Assembly: GCA_965204165.1 (NCBI GenBank)
Contig: OZ241969.1
Span: 3,782,001-3,846,000 of the forward strand
From: VYFG01 sp965204165
GTDB lineage: Bacteria > Pseudomonadota > Gammaproteobacteria > Arenicellales > Poriferihabitantaceae
Reading direction: 5' to 3'
Length of the DNA stretch: 64,000 nt
Shown one piece after another: positions 1 to 8,029 of this stretch (positions within the stretch are counted from its first letter, which is position 1; each line of letters starts with the position of its first letter). Under the pieces are notes generated by a model that was not told the origin of the DNA, did no database searches, and saw only the letters and a list, made by a program, of their open reading frames with translations. Both the position numbers and the translations under genes were made by a program.

Positions 1-484
1 GGCAGTTCTTGAACTCGTCGATGAGTTCATCCATCATGGCCTTGACCACGCCGGAAGCGTCGGTGCCGGGTATGTCGCAATGCAGCCAGCCCTGGGTATG
101 GGAAATGGCCGCCACGGAATTGGCCGTGCCGCCCACGATGAATCCCTCTCGTTCAAGGGCCTCGATCAGCGGCTCCACCTTGGCCTCGTCAACCACCATG
201 TACTCGATATTGCTGCGGATGGTAAAGCGGACATGGCCGTCGGCATACTGATCGCCGATGTCGCACAGCTTGCGCAGTGTGTAGACATCCAGAATCCGCT
301 GGGTGCCGGCCTTCACCGTCCACACCGACTCGCCGGTGAACGCGTGGTGCACGAGGACCCCGGGGCGCGGGTGTTCGTGGTACTTCCACTGGCCGAAGTT
401 CCGGATCATGACGGGATGCATGAACTGCATGCCGTCCGGGCAGCCCGACTCGATGGGCCGGCGCATGTCTTGGAGGTTTATCAT
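1..484 (-). CDS. dsrB: Dissimilatory sulfite reductase beta subunit, N-terminal part (runs off the left edge)
   Basis: Read leftward from an ATG at 484, this frame gives about 161 residues starting MINLQDMRRPIESG before the window ends. The reading matches the beginning of DsrB: the conserved stretch around HPVMIRNFGQWKYHEHP and the TLRKLCDIGDQYADGH region are visible. DsrB pairs with DsrA in the cytoplasmic siroheme sulfite reductase; in sulfur oxidisers the enzyme runs in reverse and oxidises stored sulfur to sulfite. It starts 56 bp after the dsrA stop, so the two are surely cotranscribed. The siroheme and iron-sulfur ligands lie beyond the window and cannot be checked. Confidence in identity is high; completeness of the gene is unknown. 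Confidence 0.93.
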   Translation of the reverse strand, partial: MINLQDMRRPIESGCPDGMQFMHPVMIRNFGQWKYHEHPRPGVLVHHAFTGESVWTVKAGTQRILDVYTLRKLCDIGDQYADGHVRFTIRSNIEYMVVDEAKVEPLIEALEREGFIVGGTANSVAAISHTQGWLHCDIPGTDASGVVKAMMDELIDEFKNC

Positions 485-540
485 TGCTGCTTCACCTGGT
501 GAATGTTGATCAAAACTCGGTTCGCGATCCGGTTACCGGG

Positions 541-1800
541 TCAGCTGGCCAGTTTTTCCTCGCGCTTGCGTTCGAACCACTTGCGGGCCTCTTCATCCCA
601 GCCGTCCATGCGGACATAGGAACTTTCCCTGGGATGACTGATCATGTTGGGATCCACGTCGACGCCGATGCCCTCAAGGAAGTTCACCAGACCGATCCGT
701 TCGATCATTTCACCGCAGCGCTCGTGCTCAAGGCCGTTCTCCGCCCAGAAGTCAATGGTCTCCTCGGCGATCTCCACGATGCGCTCGTAGTCCTCCTCGC
801 TGTCCATCTTCATGAACGGCACGATGACGGTGCCCATCAGGTCACCGATCTTGAGGGTCCGCTTGCCGCCGATGAGCACGGTCACGCCCTTGTCGTCTCC
901 CGGATGCAGCGCCTTGTTCATGACGTTGAGGCAGTGCATGCACTTGACGCAGTTGCGATCCTCGATCTCGATCAGGTCGTCATCGGTCAGGGTCATGCAG
1001 TTGGTCGGGCAACGGGTGATGACATTGTCGATCACGTGCTGCCGCCCCTTGGCGTCCACGTACTCCTTCACCGCGTCCTGGTCCACCTTGATCTCGTCAC
1101 GCCAGGTACCGATCACCGCGAAATCCGCGCGTTCGATGGAGTTGGTGCAGTCGTTGGGACATCCTGAAATCTTGAACTTGAACTTGTAGGGCAGCGCCGG
1201 GCGGTGGATGTCGTCGGTGAAGTTGTTCACCAGTTCACGATGCAGCCGCTGCTCGTTGGCACAGGACATTTCGCAGCGGGCGGCCCCGACGCAGGACATG
1301 CCCGTACGCACGCACGGCCCCGCGCCGCCGAGATCGAAACCGTATTCGTTGATTTCGTCGAAGAAGTGCTGGGTGTTCTCGGTGGACGTGCCGATGAACA
1401 TGATGTTTCCGGTCTGGCCATGGAAGGTCACCAGCCCGGAGCCCCACTTCTCCCAGCTGTCCGCCAGCTGCCGCAGCATGTCGGTGGTATAGTGATTGCC
1501 CGCCGGCGGCTGCACCCTCAGGGTGTGGAATTCCTTGGAATCGGGGAACTGCTTGCCCACTTCGGAAAAGCGGGGAATGATGCCGCCGCCGTAGCCGAAG
1601 ACGCTCACGGTGCCCCCCTTCCAGTAGCCCTTGCGGGTTTCATAGGAGTGTTCGAGCTGGCCGAGCAGGTCGTTTGCCATGCCGTTGATGCGCTGGTCGG
1701 GATGATCGTCTCGCAGCCGCTTGATCCCGCTGACGAAACTCGGCCAGGGGCCGTGCTCCAGTTCATCCAGCATTGGTGTTACATGTTTGTCATCGCTCAT
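541..1800 (-). CDS. dsrA: Dissimilatory sulfite reductase alpha subunit, oxidative (reverse) type
   Basis: 419 residues, the usual DsrA length. Siroheme/[4Fe-4S] ligands are visible: Cys170, Cys176 and Cys180 in SCVGAARCEMSC, and Cys214 with Cys218 in GCPNDC. A ferredoxin-like insertion follows, with CPTNC at 264-268 and CVKCMHC at 284-290. All expected cluster cysteines are therefore present and the protein should be active. It is the first gene of a leftward dsrAB transcription unit. The ATG at 1800 has a good AGGAG ribosome site about 10 bases upstream. The oxidative assignment is inferred from the Calvin-cycle gene in the window and the gammaproteobacterial setting, not from phylogeny; a sulfate-reducer type is less likely. 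Confidence 0.95.
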   Translation of the reverse strand: MSDDKHVTPMLDELEHGPWPSFVSGIKRLRDDHPDQRINGMANDLLGQLEHSYETRKGYWKGGTVSVFGYGGGIIPRFSEVGKQFPDSKEFHTLRVQPPAGNHYTTDMLRQLADSWEKWGSGLVTFHGQTGNIMFIGTSTENTQHFFDEINEYGFDLGGAGPCVRTGMSCVGAARCEMSCANEQRLHRELVNNFTDDIHRPALPYKFKFKISGCPNDCTNSIERADFAVIGTWRDEIKVDQDAVKEYVDAKGRQHVIDNVITRCPTNCMTLTDDDLIEIEDRNCVKCMHCLNVMNKALHPGDDKGVTVLIGGKRTLKIGDLMGTVIVPFMKMDSEEDYERIVEIAEETIDFWAENGLEHERCGEMIERIGLVNFLEGIGVDVDPNMISHPRESSYVRMDGWDEEARKWFERKREEKLAS

Positions 1801-2131
1801 CGGTGATTGACTCCTGGAATTAAGCTCCGATCGGTTTCGGGGACCATCCGCACCCGGGGGTGCTCAATAGGTCAGCGGGTCGGGTCGGGCTGACCTTCGC
1901 AGCCCATTGCCGACTGTTTTTTCGGAGGGTTATGGCTTATCGTGCATCTCCGTAGTTATTTGGTTTTCCAGCCAGGCCGGAGGCTGCCTCTGACGTGCTC
2001 GACGACCGGCGATCAGCAAGCCCGCCTTAGCTTTTGCGCACTCCGGCTCTGACCAAATTCTAGCGTCGTTCCCCGATTACTACAGTTACCCAAAAGGATA
2101 GGCGCTGACTGGGGTTTATCCCGATGGAGGT
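1801..2131. promoter_or_regulatory. Divergent intergenic region between dsrA and the dioxygenase gene
   Basis: 331 bp separate two divergent operons, so both promoters should lie here. It holds a perfect 8-bp inverted repeat (listed separately), a GCACCC/GGGTGC palindrome near 1848-1862, and an AT-richer stretch near 1915-1965 that could carry the dsr promoter. I could not assign convincing -35/-10 boxes. Confidence 0.5.
1869..1896. promoter_or_regulatory. Inverted repeat upstream of dsrA, candidate operator or hairpin
   Basis: AGGTCAGC (1869-1876) and GCTGACCT (1889-1896) are perfect reverse complements separated by 12 GC-rich bases. The element lies 69-96 bp upstream of the dsrA start. As DNA it could bind a dimeric regulator; as RNA it would form a hairpin in the dsr leader. 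No regulator can be named from the sequence. Confidence 0.35.
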
Positions 2132-3247
2132 ATGGACGAAAACCGGTGCCGCTGGCTGAATGACCGGGCGACATGGAAGCGACCGGACTGTCCGCATGAA
2201 CGCCATTCATTCTCCCACTCCCCGAGTCCCTTGAGCGCAACTGCCCATGCTTCGAACACGGAGCGCCGGATGCATGCCGGCGGGACCCTGCCCGGGATGG
2301 CCGGGACCCCCGGCAAGACACGGGAACCGTTATCCCGGATCCTGGTAGATGATGAGGCGTTTGCCGGATGGCGGGCGGACAGGCTGGCCTGCCGGGAAAA
2401 CGCCCCGACGCCCCCCGTGGTCCCGGTGAAGGATCCGTTTCACCTGACGCGGCGCGAACTGTCCGGCATGCGGGACTGCGTGAGGCACCACAACCTGTTC
2501 ATCTACGATCTCGGCCGCCCCGGGGATGACGGCCTGGAGGACCCTGACAACGATGCCCTACTGCCCGCGCTCTGCCGCCAGCTGGGCCTCACGGATCCGC
2601 TGCCGAATCCCGCGGCGGACCACCGCGGCATCAGCCGCATCGAGGCCGTGAGGCAGGACCATCCCCAAGCCGGCGCGAAAGAGCGGGCACGTTACATCCC
2701 CTATTCCCGCAAGAGGCTCAACTGGCATACGGACGGCTATTACAACCCGGCCGAGTCCCGGATCCGCGCGTTCGCACTGCATTGCGTGCGCAGCGCCCTG
2801 AGCGGCGGGGAGAACCGGCTGCTGGACCCGGAAATGCTGTATATCCTGCTGCGCGACCACTCCCCCCGGCTCGCCCGCGCGCTCTGCCACCCGGAGGCCT
2901 TTCTCATTCCCGCCGACGACGGCGCGTCCGGCAGCGGCCGGCGTGAATTCAGGGGGCCGGTATTCAGCATCGACGGGGAAACCGGCGCCCTCTATACCCG
3001 GTTCACCCGCAGGCGCCACAATATCGTCTGGCGAAAGGACGCGGATACCCGGGAAGCGGTGGAATTCATCGCCTCACTCCTCGACAGCGCCCATCCCGCG
3101 ATTCTCCGCTGGACGCTCGGTCCCGGCCAGGGCATCGTGTGCAACAACGTGCTGCACTGCCGTACCGCCTTCGAGGACAGGCCCGGGAAGGAAAACGGCA
3201 GGCTGCTCCACCGCCTGCGTTTCCGCCAGCGGATCGCGCCGCACTGA
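2132..3247 (+). CDS. TauD/TfdA-like Fe(II)/2-oxoglutarate dioxygenase
   Basis: Up to 371 residues. The C-terminal two thirds have the double-stranded beta-helix signature: His199-Thr-Asp201 in NWHTDGYY, a distal His342 in VLHCRTAFEDRP, and downstream arginines (357, 361) that could bind 2-oxoglutarate. The family hydroxylates small molecules in the cytoplasm with iron, O2 and 2-oxoglutarate; the substrate is unknown here. The first 46-55 residues look non-conserved, and the ATG at 2132 has GGAGG only one base upstream, which is too close. In-frame ATGs at 2270 or 2297 are plausible true starts. Its stop is 5 bp before the next gene, giving one operon with the unknown, Cas6-like and DsrC-like genes. 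Confidence 0.8.
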   Translation: MDENRCRWLNDRATWKRPDCPHERHSFSHSPSPLSATAHASNTERRMHAGGTLPGMAGTPGKTREPLSRILVDDEAFAGWRADRLACRENAPTPPVVPVKDPFHLTRRELSGMRDCVRHHNLFIYDLGRPGDDGLEDPDNDALLPALCRQLGLTDPLPNPAADHRGISRIEAVRQDHPQAGAKERARYIPYSRKRLNWHTDGYYNPAESRIRAFALHCVRSALSGGENRLLDPEMLYILLRDHSPRLARALCHPEAFLIPADDGASGSGRREFRGPVFSIDGETGALYTRFTRRRHNIVWRKDADTREAVEFIASLLDSAHPAILRWTLGPGQGIVCNNVLHCRTAFEDRPGKENGRLLHRLRFRQRIAPH

Positions 3248-3252
3248 CCGCC

Positions 3253-3960
3253 ATGAACTATCTTGACCGGGATCTGGTGGACCTGGGAGCGGAGTGCCAG
3301 GATGATGCGCAGACCTCCATGGAGGTGCTCGCACGCAGGGCGGAACAGCTTTCCCGGCAACTGGCATCGGCACCCGCCGACGACCCGGGCCTGCGCGCAC
3401 GCCTGCTGACCGAGCTGTCCAGGACCGAAGTCTCCATGGATCGGACAACCGATGCCTGGGGCCATGCCATGGAGGCGTTCCGGATCCAGCTGGCGAGGGA
3501 GGACTGGGAACAGGCGGTGGTGGCCTGTGACGCGCTGTTCTCCTGCGGAACCGACGAGGCGCTGATTGCCCTCGGGCACGGCCTGTGGCTCGGCATCACC
3601 TTCCCCATCGACCCCTCGCTCACCGTCCGGCAGCTGATGCACGTCATCGACGAAACCCCGGCGGAATCCGACGGGGCGGCGGTGGCGGCGGCGGTGGCGG
3701 CCTACGTGGTGGAGCTCCGCTCCGAGGGCAACCAGCACAGCGAACTGTCCCTCGCGGTGGGCCAGCTGCTGAACGATGTGGCCCGCAGGCACGGGGACGT
3801 GCGGGGTCCAGAGGCGTTCAAGGACTGGTTCAGTCGGCTGGAGCTTGATGACCCGGCGAAATTCCTGGTGCGCATGCGCAATGTCATCGACGTGCTGGTG
3901 CAGGACCAGTGGTGGATAGACCGGGACGCCCTCCAGGCCACCCTGCCGCCGGAGCACTGA
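3253..3960 (+). CDS. Unknown protein in the Cas6-like/DsrC-like cluster
   Basis: 235 residues from the ATG at 3253. The open frame extends further upstream, but that part overlaps the dioxygenase gene. No family recognised. It is acidic, has no signal peptide or membrane segment, and is probably all-helical: a leucine/alanine-rich N-terminal half, an Ala/Val-rich helix near 140-155 and a Trp-containing C-terminus. It begins 5 bp after the dioxygenase stop, and its own stop is one base before the ATG of the Cas6-like gene, so translational coupling is likely. The position suggests it works with the Cas6-like or DsrC-like protein, but this is inference only. Confidence 0.75.
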   Translation: MNYLDRDLVDLGAECQDDAQTSMEVLARRAEQLSRQLASAPADDPGLRARLLTELSRTEVSMDRTTDAWGHAMEAFRIQLAREDWEQAVVACDALFSCGTDEALIALGHGLWLGITFPIDPSLTVRQLMHVIDETPAESDGAAVAAAVAAYVVELRSEGNQHSELSLAVGQLLNDVARRHGDVRGPEAFKDWFSRLELDDPAKFLVRMRNVIDVLVQDQWWIDRDALQATLPPEH

Positions 3961-3961
3961 C

Positions 3962-4654
3962 ATGCTCTGGGAGGAGACATCCGGTGACGGAGAATTCGTC
4001 GTACCACGGGACATCATCGACCTGTGCTTCCGCATCGAATGCCGGGAACTGCCCGTGGACCACGCCTGGTCCCTGTACCAGGGGCTGCGTCGCCTGCTGC
4101 CCTGGATCGACGGGGATGCCAGGGTGGCGATCCACTCCATTCACGGCGCCACCTCCGGCAACGGCTGGATCCGCCCACCGGAAGTGCCCGGCAACCTGCT
4201 GCAGCTTCCCCGGAGAACCCGCCTGTACATCAGAATCCCGGCGGAGCGGGAGCAGGATGCGCTGGCGCTCTGCGGCAGCGAGCTCCAGCTGGATGGCTAC
4301 CGGATGAAACTCGGGGACTGCCACCAGAAATCCCTGGTTCCATCGGACACGGTCTTCAGCCGCTCGCTGACCGGTGACTACGTGGATGACGAGGAGGAAT
4401 TCACCCGCTGGGTGGCGGACACGCTGCTGCAACGGGGCATCCGGCTGCGCAAGATGCTGTGCGGGCTGAGGCATGTGATCCATTGCCCCGGAGACGACAT
4501 CGCCGCCCGCAGCGTCATGCTGTCGGATCTCGAGCCCATGGAATCCATCCGCCTGCAGGAGTCGGGAATCGGCAGCGGCCAGAAGCTCGGCTGCGGGATT
4601 TTCCTGCCGCACAAGAGCATTGCCGCGGTCGGATCGGCCCAGGGGGAGGCGTGA
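3962..4654 (+). CDS. Cas6/Cmx6-like RAMP protein without a CRISPR array
   Basis: 230 residues resembling the type I-MYXAN Cas6/Cmx6 family. The N-terminal ferredoxin-like half contains VDHAWSLYQGLRRLLPW and a conserved-looking IHSIHGATSGNGWI. The C-terminus has a glycine-rich RAMP loop, GIGSGQKLGCG at 202-212, followed by IFLPHK. Cas6 proteins bind and cleave CRISPR repeat RNA. No CRISPR repeat array or other cas gene is visible in the 64 kb, and the gene sits beside dsrAB between an unknown gene and a DsrC homologue. A role outside CRISPR, such as binding a structured RNA of sulfur metabolism, is plausible but unproven. The start is tightly coupled to the preceding stop. Confidence 0.7.
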   Translation: MLWEETSGDGEFVVPRDIIDLCFRIECRELPVDHAWSLYQGLRRLLPWIDGDARVAIHSIHGATSGNGWIRPPEVPGNLLQLPRRTRLYIRIPAEREQDALALCGSELQLDGYRMKLGDCHQKSLVPSDTVFSRSLTGDYVDDEEEFTRWVADTLLQRGIRLRKMLCGLRHVIHCPGDDIAARSVMLSDLEPMESIRLQESGIGSGQKLGCGIFLPHKSIAAVGSAQGEA

Positions 4655-4723
4655 AACGGGATCCGCCCGGGATACCCTGAACCGGAACCATATTCATCAA
4701 CACGCTGTATACCGAAGACAACC

Positions 4724-5065
4724 ATGAGCATCACCGTCAACAATCGTGAAATCGAAACCACGGAAGAGGGTTTCCTCGTCAACACGGACGACTGGAGCGA
4801 GGACGTCGCCAGGCAGTTCGCAATGGATGAGGGGCTGGAGTTGACCGATCAGCACTGGGATGTCATCCACTACCTGCGGGATGAATATTTCAACAACGGC
4901 GGCAACCAGCCGAACAACCGGGTCATGGCCAAGGCCATGGCGGAGAAATGGCCGGGAGAAAAAGTGAACGCGGGCACCCTGTTCGAGCTGTTTCCCGGCA
5001 CCCCCAGCAAGCAGGCCGGGCGCATGGCAGGCCTGCCCGAAAGCAAGCGCAAGGGTGGCTACTGA
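4724..5065 (+). CDS. DsrC/TusE-family protein lacking both C-terminal cysteines (RspA-like)
   Basis: 113 residues with the full DsrC fold signature: TEEGFLVNTDDWSEDVA, ELTDQHWDVIHYLRDEYF, PNNRVMAKAM and LFELFPGTPSKQA. In true DsrC the last helix leads to a flexible arm with Cys-x10-Cys; TusE keeps only the last cysteine. Here the equivalent positions are Gly99 and Lys110 in QAGRMAGLPESKRKGGY, so neither sulfur carrier residue exists. Cys-less members were described as regulatory sulfur-related proteins (RspA). It cannot bind trisulfide or persulfide as DsrC does and probably acts by binding protein or nucleic acid. It is the last gene of the divergent cluster, 69 bp after the Cas6-like gene. 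Confidence 0.88.
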   Translation: MSITVNNREIETTEEGFLVNTDDWSEDVARQFAMDEGLELTDQHWDVIHYLRDEYFNNGGNQPNNRVMAKAMAEKWPGEKVNAGTLFELFPGTPSKQAGRMAGLPESKRKGGY

Positions 5066-5259
5066 CACTCCTGGCGGATCTGAAGGGCCAGTCTGATCCG
5101 GGCTCGGTGCCGGTAGCTCCAGGCAGCCTTTACCAGCATGCGCCGGGCGTTTCCGTTGACGGTTCGGGTAATCTCCAACTCTCCGATCGAGCCGGCGAAT
5201 GCGTCGGTGCTCCCGATCCAGCCCCCGGCATCCCGGCCCTACGGGACCGCCCGCGCCCC

Positions 5260-6282
5260 TCAGCAACCCAGAATGCAGGCGGGATTGGACGAGCGCCCAA
5301 GGATCCGGTCCCAAAGCTGTCCTTCCCAGCCGGGCGGAAAGTCGGGGTCGGGCTCCTGCCGCACCGGCGCCGCTCCGATCGTGGCCGCGTCGCGACGGCC
5401 CACCACGAACGAGAACGCGTACCACTCCTCAAACCCCATGCGCAGATCGGCGATCGCGATGTCCCCGCCCTCGCGCTCGCGACCCGCGACGAAGCCCCGG
5501 GAGAACCACATCAGGCGCTCGACCGGCGCCTCCGCGCGAAGCGGCTCCAGCAGCTCGTGGCCGTCCGGGCGCGACACGAACGAGAACCTGCGCTCGGCGT
5601 CCAGAAGGGAGTAGTAGCCCTCGAGGAAGTATCCGTCTCTGGTCATCGCGACCGCCCGCCACAGCACCGCGTTGAACGGGGTAGGCACGGTGATCCAGCG
5701 GGTGTCGCCCGCAACAGGCAGGGACTCCTCCGCCACCCGGTCGACGTGCGCCTTGATGGCAACCGTGCACACGAGCCAGGCGACGGCGAGCGCGAGGCCC
5801 GCATTGCACAGTCGGTGCCCCAGATTGCTCCGCCGCACGATGAGCGCACCCGCCACCCCGATGACGAGGGGTACGGTGAACACCGGGTCGATGATGAAGA
5901 TCGTCCCCCATCCCACCGGCAGATCCGAGAACGGCATCAGTACCTGCGTGCCGTACACCGTGAAGCAGTCGAGGATCGGGTGGGTGACAAGCGCGAGAAA
6001 CACCAGCACCAGCCAGCCCCGCCAGTGGGGACGGGTCGCGGGGTGGATGCGCACCGCAGCCCAGGCGATGAGCGGCGTCGCAAGGGCGAGCAGAAGGAAT
6101 GAGTGGCTGTAGACGCGGTGCCAGGTGAACGCCGCCATCGCGTCGGCGTAGGGCCAGAAGACGTCGAGGTCCGGGGCGAGGCCGCAGAGCCCTCCCCACA
6201 CGGGCGCCCGCCGGCCGACCTTCCGTCCGAGGACCGCTTCGCCCACCGCGGCCCCAAGCGCGACCTGGGTAATGGTATCCAC
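5260..6282 (-). CDS. YdjM-type membrane-bound metal-dependent hydrolase
   Basis: 340 residues. The N-terminal half matches the DUF457/YdjM family of inner-membrane hydrolases: MDTITQVALGAAVGEA start, GLAPDLDVFWP, HRVYSHSFLL and a later THPILDCFT, whose His and Asp residues could hold metal. Several hydrophobic segments span roughly residues 60-190. The C-terminal 130 residues are soluble and carry WFSRGFVAGRE. This long form is also seen in relatives annotated as metal-dependent hydrolases. Function is not established; the E. coli relative is LexA-regulated. The gene is convergent with the DsrC-like gene, with a 194-bp gap in which I see nothing further. Confidence 0.8.
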   Translation of the reverse strand: MDTITQVALGAAVGEAVLGRKVGRRAPVWGGLCGLAPDLDVFWPYADAMAAFTWHRVYSHSFLLLALATPLIAWAAVRIHPATRPHWRGWLVLVFLALVTHPILDCFTVYGTQVLMPFSDLPVGWGTIFIIDPVFTVPLVIGVAGALIVRRSNLGHRLCNAGLALAVAWLVCTVAIKAHVDRVAEESLPVAGDTRWITVPTPFNAVLWRAVAMTRDGYFLEGYYSLLDAERRFSFVSRPDGHELLEPLRAEAPVERLMWFSRGFVAGREREGGDIAIADLRMGFEEWYAFSFVVGRRDAATIGAAPVRQEPDPDFPPGWEGQLWDRILGRSSNPACILGC

Positions 6283-6697
6283 CGCCTTCAGTCAGGACGG
6301 ACCAGGGCCGGGCGCCCGGGCGATGAGCCCGGTTGCCGTCCCGCGACATCGGTGATTGATACGGTAGTCATGGTGGTCACTATGCCCTGACCGAAACGAC
6401 TCATCAAGACCCTGTTCCTCAGACAAGAATATCGCGAACATAGCGAAAATCACGAGTCCGACGATTCATGGGAATAAGGAGCCCACGGACCCATGGAGAG
6501 TCAGGTTCTGGAAAACCTGGTGGTGTTGCAATGGTGTTGAGTTCTGATAAGAAAAATTTCGGCCCCACCAGAGTAATTTCATAACCAATTAAATTTATTG
6601 TGTTTTTTATTCCGATTTTGAAGGTATAAAATACGGACAGAATGGCTAGTGAACACCCCGCCCCATTCCCCACACAATCGCAACGAGAATATCCATC
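6283..6697. other. AT-rich intergenic stretch with probable promoter
   Basis: 415 bp between the membrane hydrolase and a small gene. The part 6540-6640 is much more AT-rich than its surroundings and contains TATAAAAT near 6626, a fair -10 box for the small downstream gene. An 84-codon open frame on the opposite strand covers it but has no coding character. Confidence 0.4.
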
Positions 6698-6901
6698 ATG
6701 AGCGAAAAACTGGAAATCATCCGGAAAATGCTGGAAATGCAGAAGCAGTTCATCGCCAAGGAGCAGGCGGGCGGGCTGGATCCCAAGGATTACTACGACC
6801 CGGAATCAGGCGATGACCTGGACGGGTTCCAGACCGGCTATGACGAACTGGCCAATAAACTGGTCGACCTGGCGCACGCCGAGAAGGGTTCAAAGCGCTG
6901 A
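6698..6901 (+). CDS. Small acidic cytoplasmic protein of unknown function
   Basis: 67 residues with the pattern of a real small protein: an N-terminal amphipathic helix (EKLEIIRKMLEMQKQFI), a middle GGLDPKDYYDPESGDDL with turns, and a second helix ending in lysines. No family name known to me. An AT-rich promoter-like stretch precedes it, the spacing to neighbours is independent, and amino-acid use is ordinary. The ribosome site is weak. It stands alone, convergent with the DDAH-like gene. Confidence 0.65.
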   Translation: MSEKLEIIRKMLEMQKQFIAKEQAGGLDPKDYYDPESGDDLDGFQTGYDELANKLVDLAHAEKGSKR

Positions 6902-6993
6902 GCCTGCCTGACCTGCCAGCCCCGACGGGCCGGCGCGTAGACACGCAGGCAGGGCAGCGGGATTCTCCTGCCCGGTCGTGAAGACTCCCGGCT

Positions 6994-7944
6994 TCAGGCC
7001 GGGTCCCGTCGCAGGGGCTGGCACATGCAGTGCACGCCCCCGCCCGCCCGGGTGAACTGGGTCATGTCGGGATCGTACACCCTGAAGCCCGCCGCGCGCA
7101 TCTTGGCATTCAGATCGCTGGCCGCCAGGGTGGACAGTATCCGGTCATTTCCCAGCGCCACCACGTTGCATCCCAGGGTCATGGTCTCCTCGTAGGTGGC
7201 GGGGATGATCTCAATATTCTTCTCCCGCAGCCACGCGACCACGTCATCCTCGGTGGTCTCCAGGCACACCGCAGCGCAGTCCTCGTTCAGCATGCAGACC
7301 ATCAGGTCGATATGCACGTAGAACGGGTCAATGGGCGCGAACTTGATTTCCCAGCCCTCCGCGGTGAACCAGTCCGCCACCTGGCGCGCCGCCACGCCCT
7401 CGGAACGGTGATCCGTGTAGCCCACCAGGGCCACCCCGGGCCGGATTATGTTGAAATCCCCGCCCTCGAAGTTGCCCGCCGAGACCATGTCGTAGATGGG
7501 AATGCCGTTGTCCATGTAGAAACGCAACACGGCCGCGTATTCTCCCCTTCGGCGGGGATTGGCCAGCTGGCAGATCACCGCGCCGTAGGGCGTCATGAAC
7601 GACGAATCCCGGGCGAAGACCTGCATCTCGGTAGCGGCATCGCCTGGCAGGAAATGACACCTTGCGCCGGCATCCTCATAGGCCGAGACCATTTCACCGT
7701 GCTGTCTCAGGGCGAGTTCACGGTCGAACCGGTACCCCCGCCTGAGGGCGTCCCGGACGAGGGAACTGTATTCCGCGTTCGCCTCCCCGAGCCAGCCGAA
7801 GGTGTCCGCCGGACCCAGGAGCACGTCCCTGAGAGGGCCGGTCTCCGATTTCAGGTACCACCCGGTCATTTCCGGGGTACTGCCGCCTTCAACACGTGCC
7901 CGCAATGCCGTGCCGTACATGCCGCTGGATTCAATCGTATTCAT
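6994..7944 (-). CDS. Dimethylargininase/arginine deiminase-like guanidino-group hydrolase or amidinotransferase
   Basis: 316 residues of the amidinotransferase fold. The catalytic set is visible: FARD at 110-113, EGGD at 160-163, the His211-x-Asp213 pair in YVHIDLM, and the nucleophile Cys306 in GGGVHCMC near the C-terminus. Enzymes of this group hydrolyse arginine, methylarginine or agmatine-like guanidines to citrulline-type products, or transfer the amidino group. Length and motif order fit dimethylarginine dimethylaminohydrolase or a glycine amidinotransferase relative; substrate cannot be chosen from sequence. It lies 85 bp downstream of the PKHD hydroxylase gene on the same strand and may share its transcript. 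Confidence 0.85.
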   Translation of the reverse strand: MNTIESSGMYGTALRARVEGGSTPEMTGWYLKSETGPLRDVLLGPADTFGWLGEANAEYSSLVRDALRRGYRFDRELALRQHGEMVSAYEDAGARCHFLPGDAATEMQVFARDSSFMTPYGAVICQLANPRRRGEYAAVLRFYMDNGIPIYDMVSAGNFEGGDFNIIRPGVALVGYTDHRSEGVAARQVADWFTAEGWEIKFAPIDPFYVHIDLMVCMLNEDCAAVCLETTEDDVVAWLREKNIEIIPATYEETMTLGCNVVALGNDRILSTLAASDLNAKMRAAGFRVYDPDMTQFTRAGGGVHCMCQPLRRDPA

Positions 7945-8029
7945 GGTTCATGCCGCCCGGGGCGGCCCCTCGGTTGCCGTTGGAATCCTGGAGCCGGGAC
8001 GTACCCGCCATCCGGGGAGTTCAGGTTGT

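Noticed and set aside
3139..3252. Longer N-terminus for the unknown gene at 3253
   Set aside because: It would lie entirely inside the dioxygenase gene; the ATG at 3253 fits the operon spacing.
6419..6673. 84-codon minus-strand frame in the AT-rich gap
   Set aside because: Overlaps the likely promoter of the small gene at 6698 and has no family-like pattern or ribosome site.
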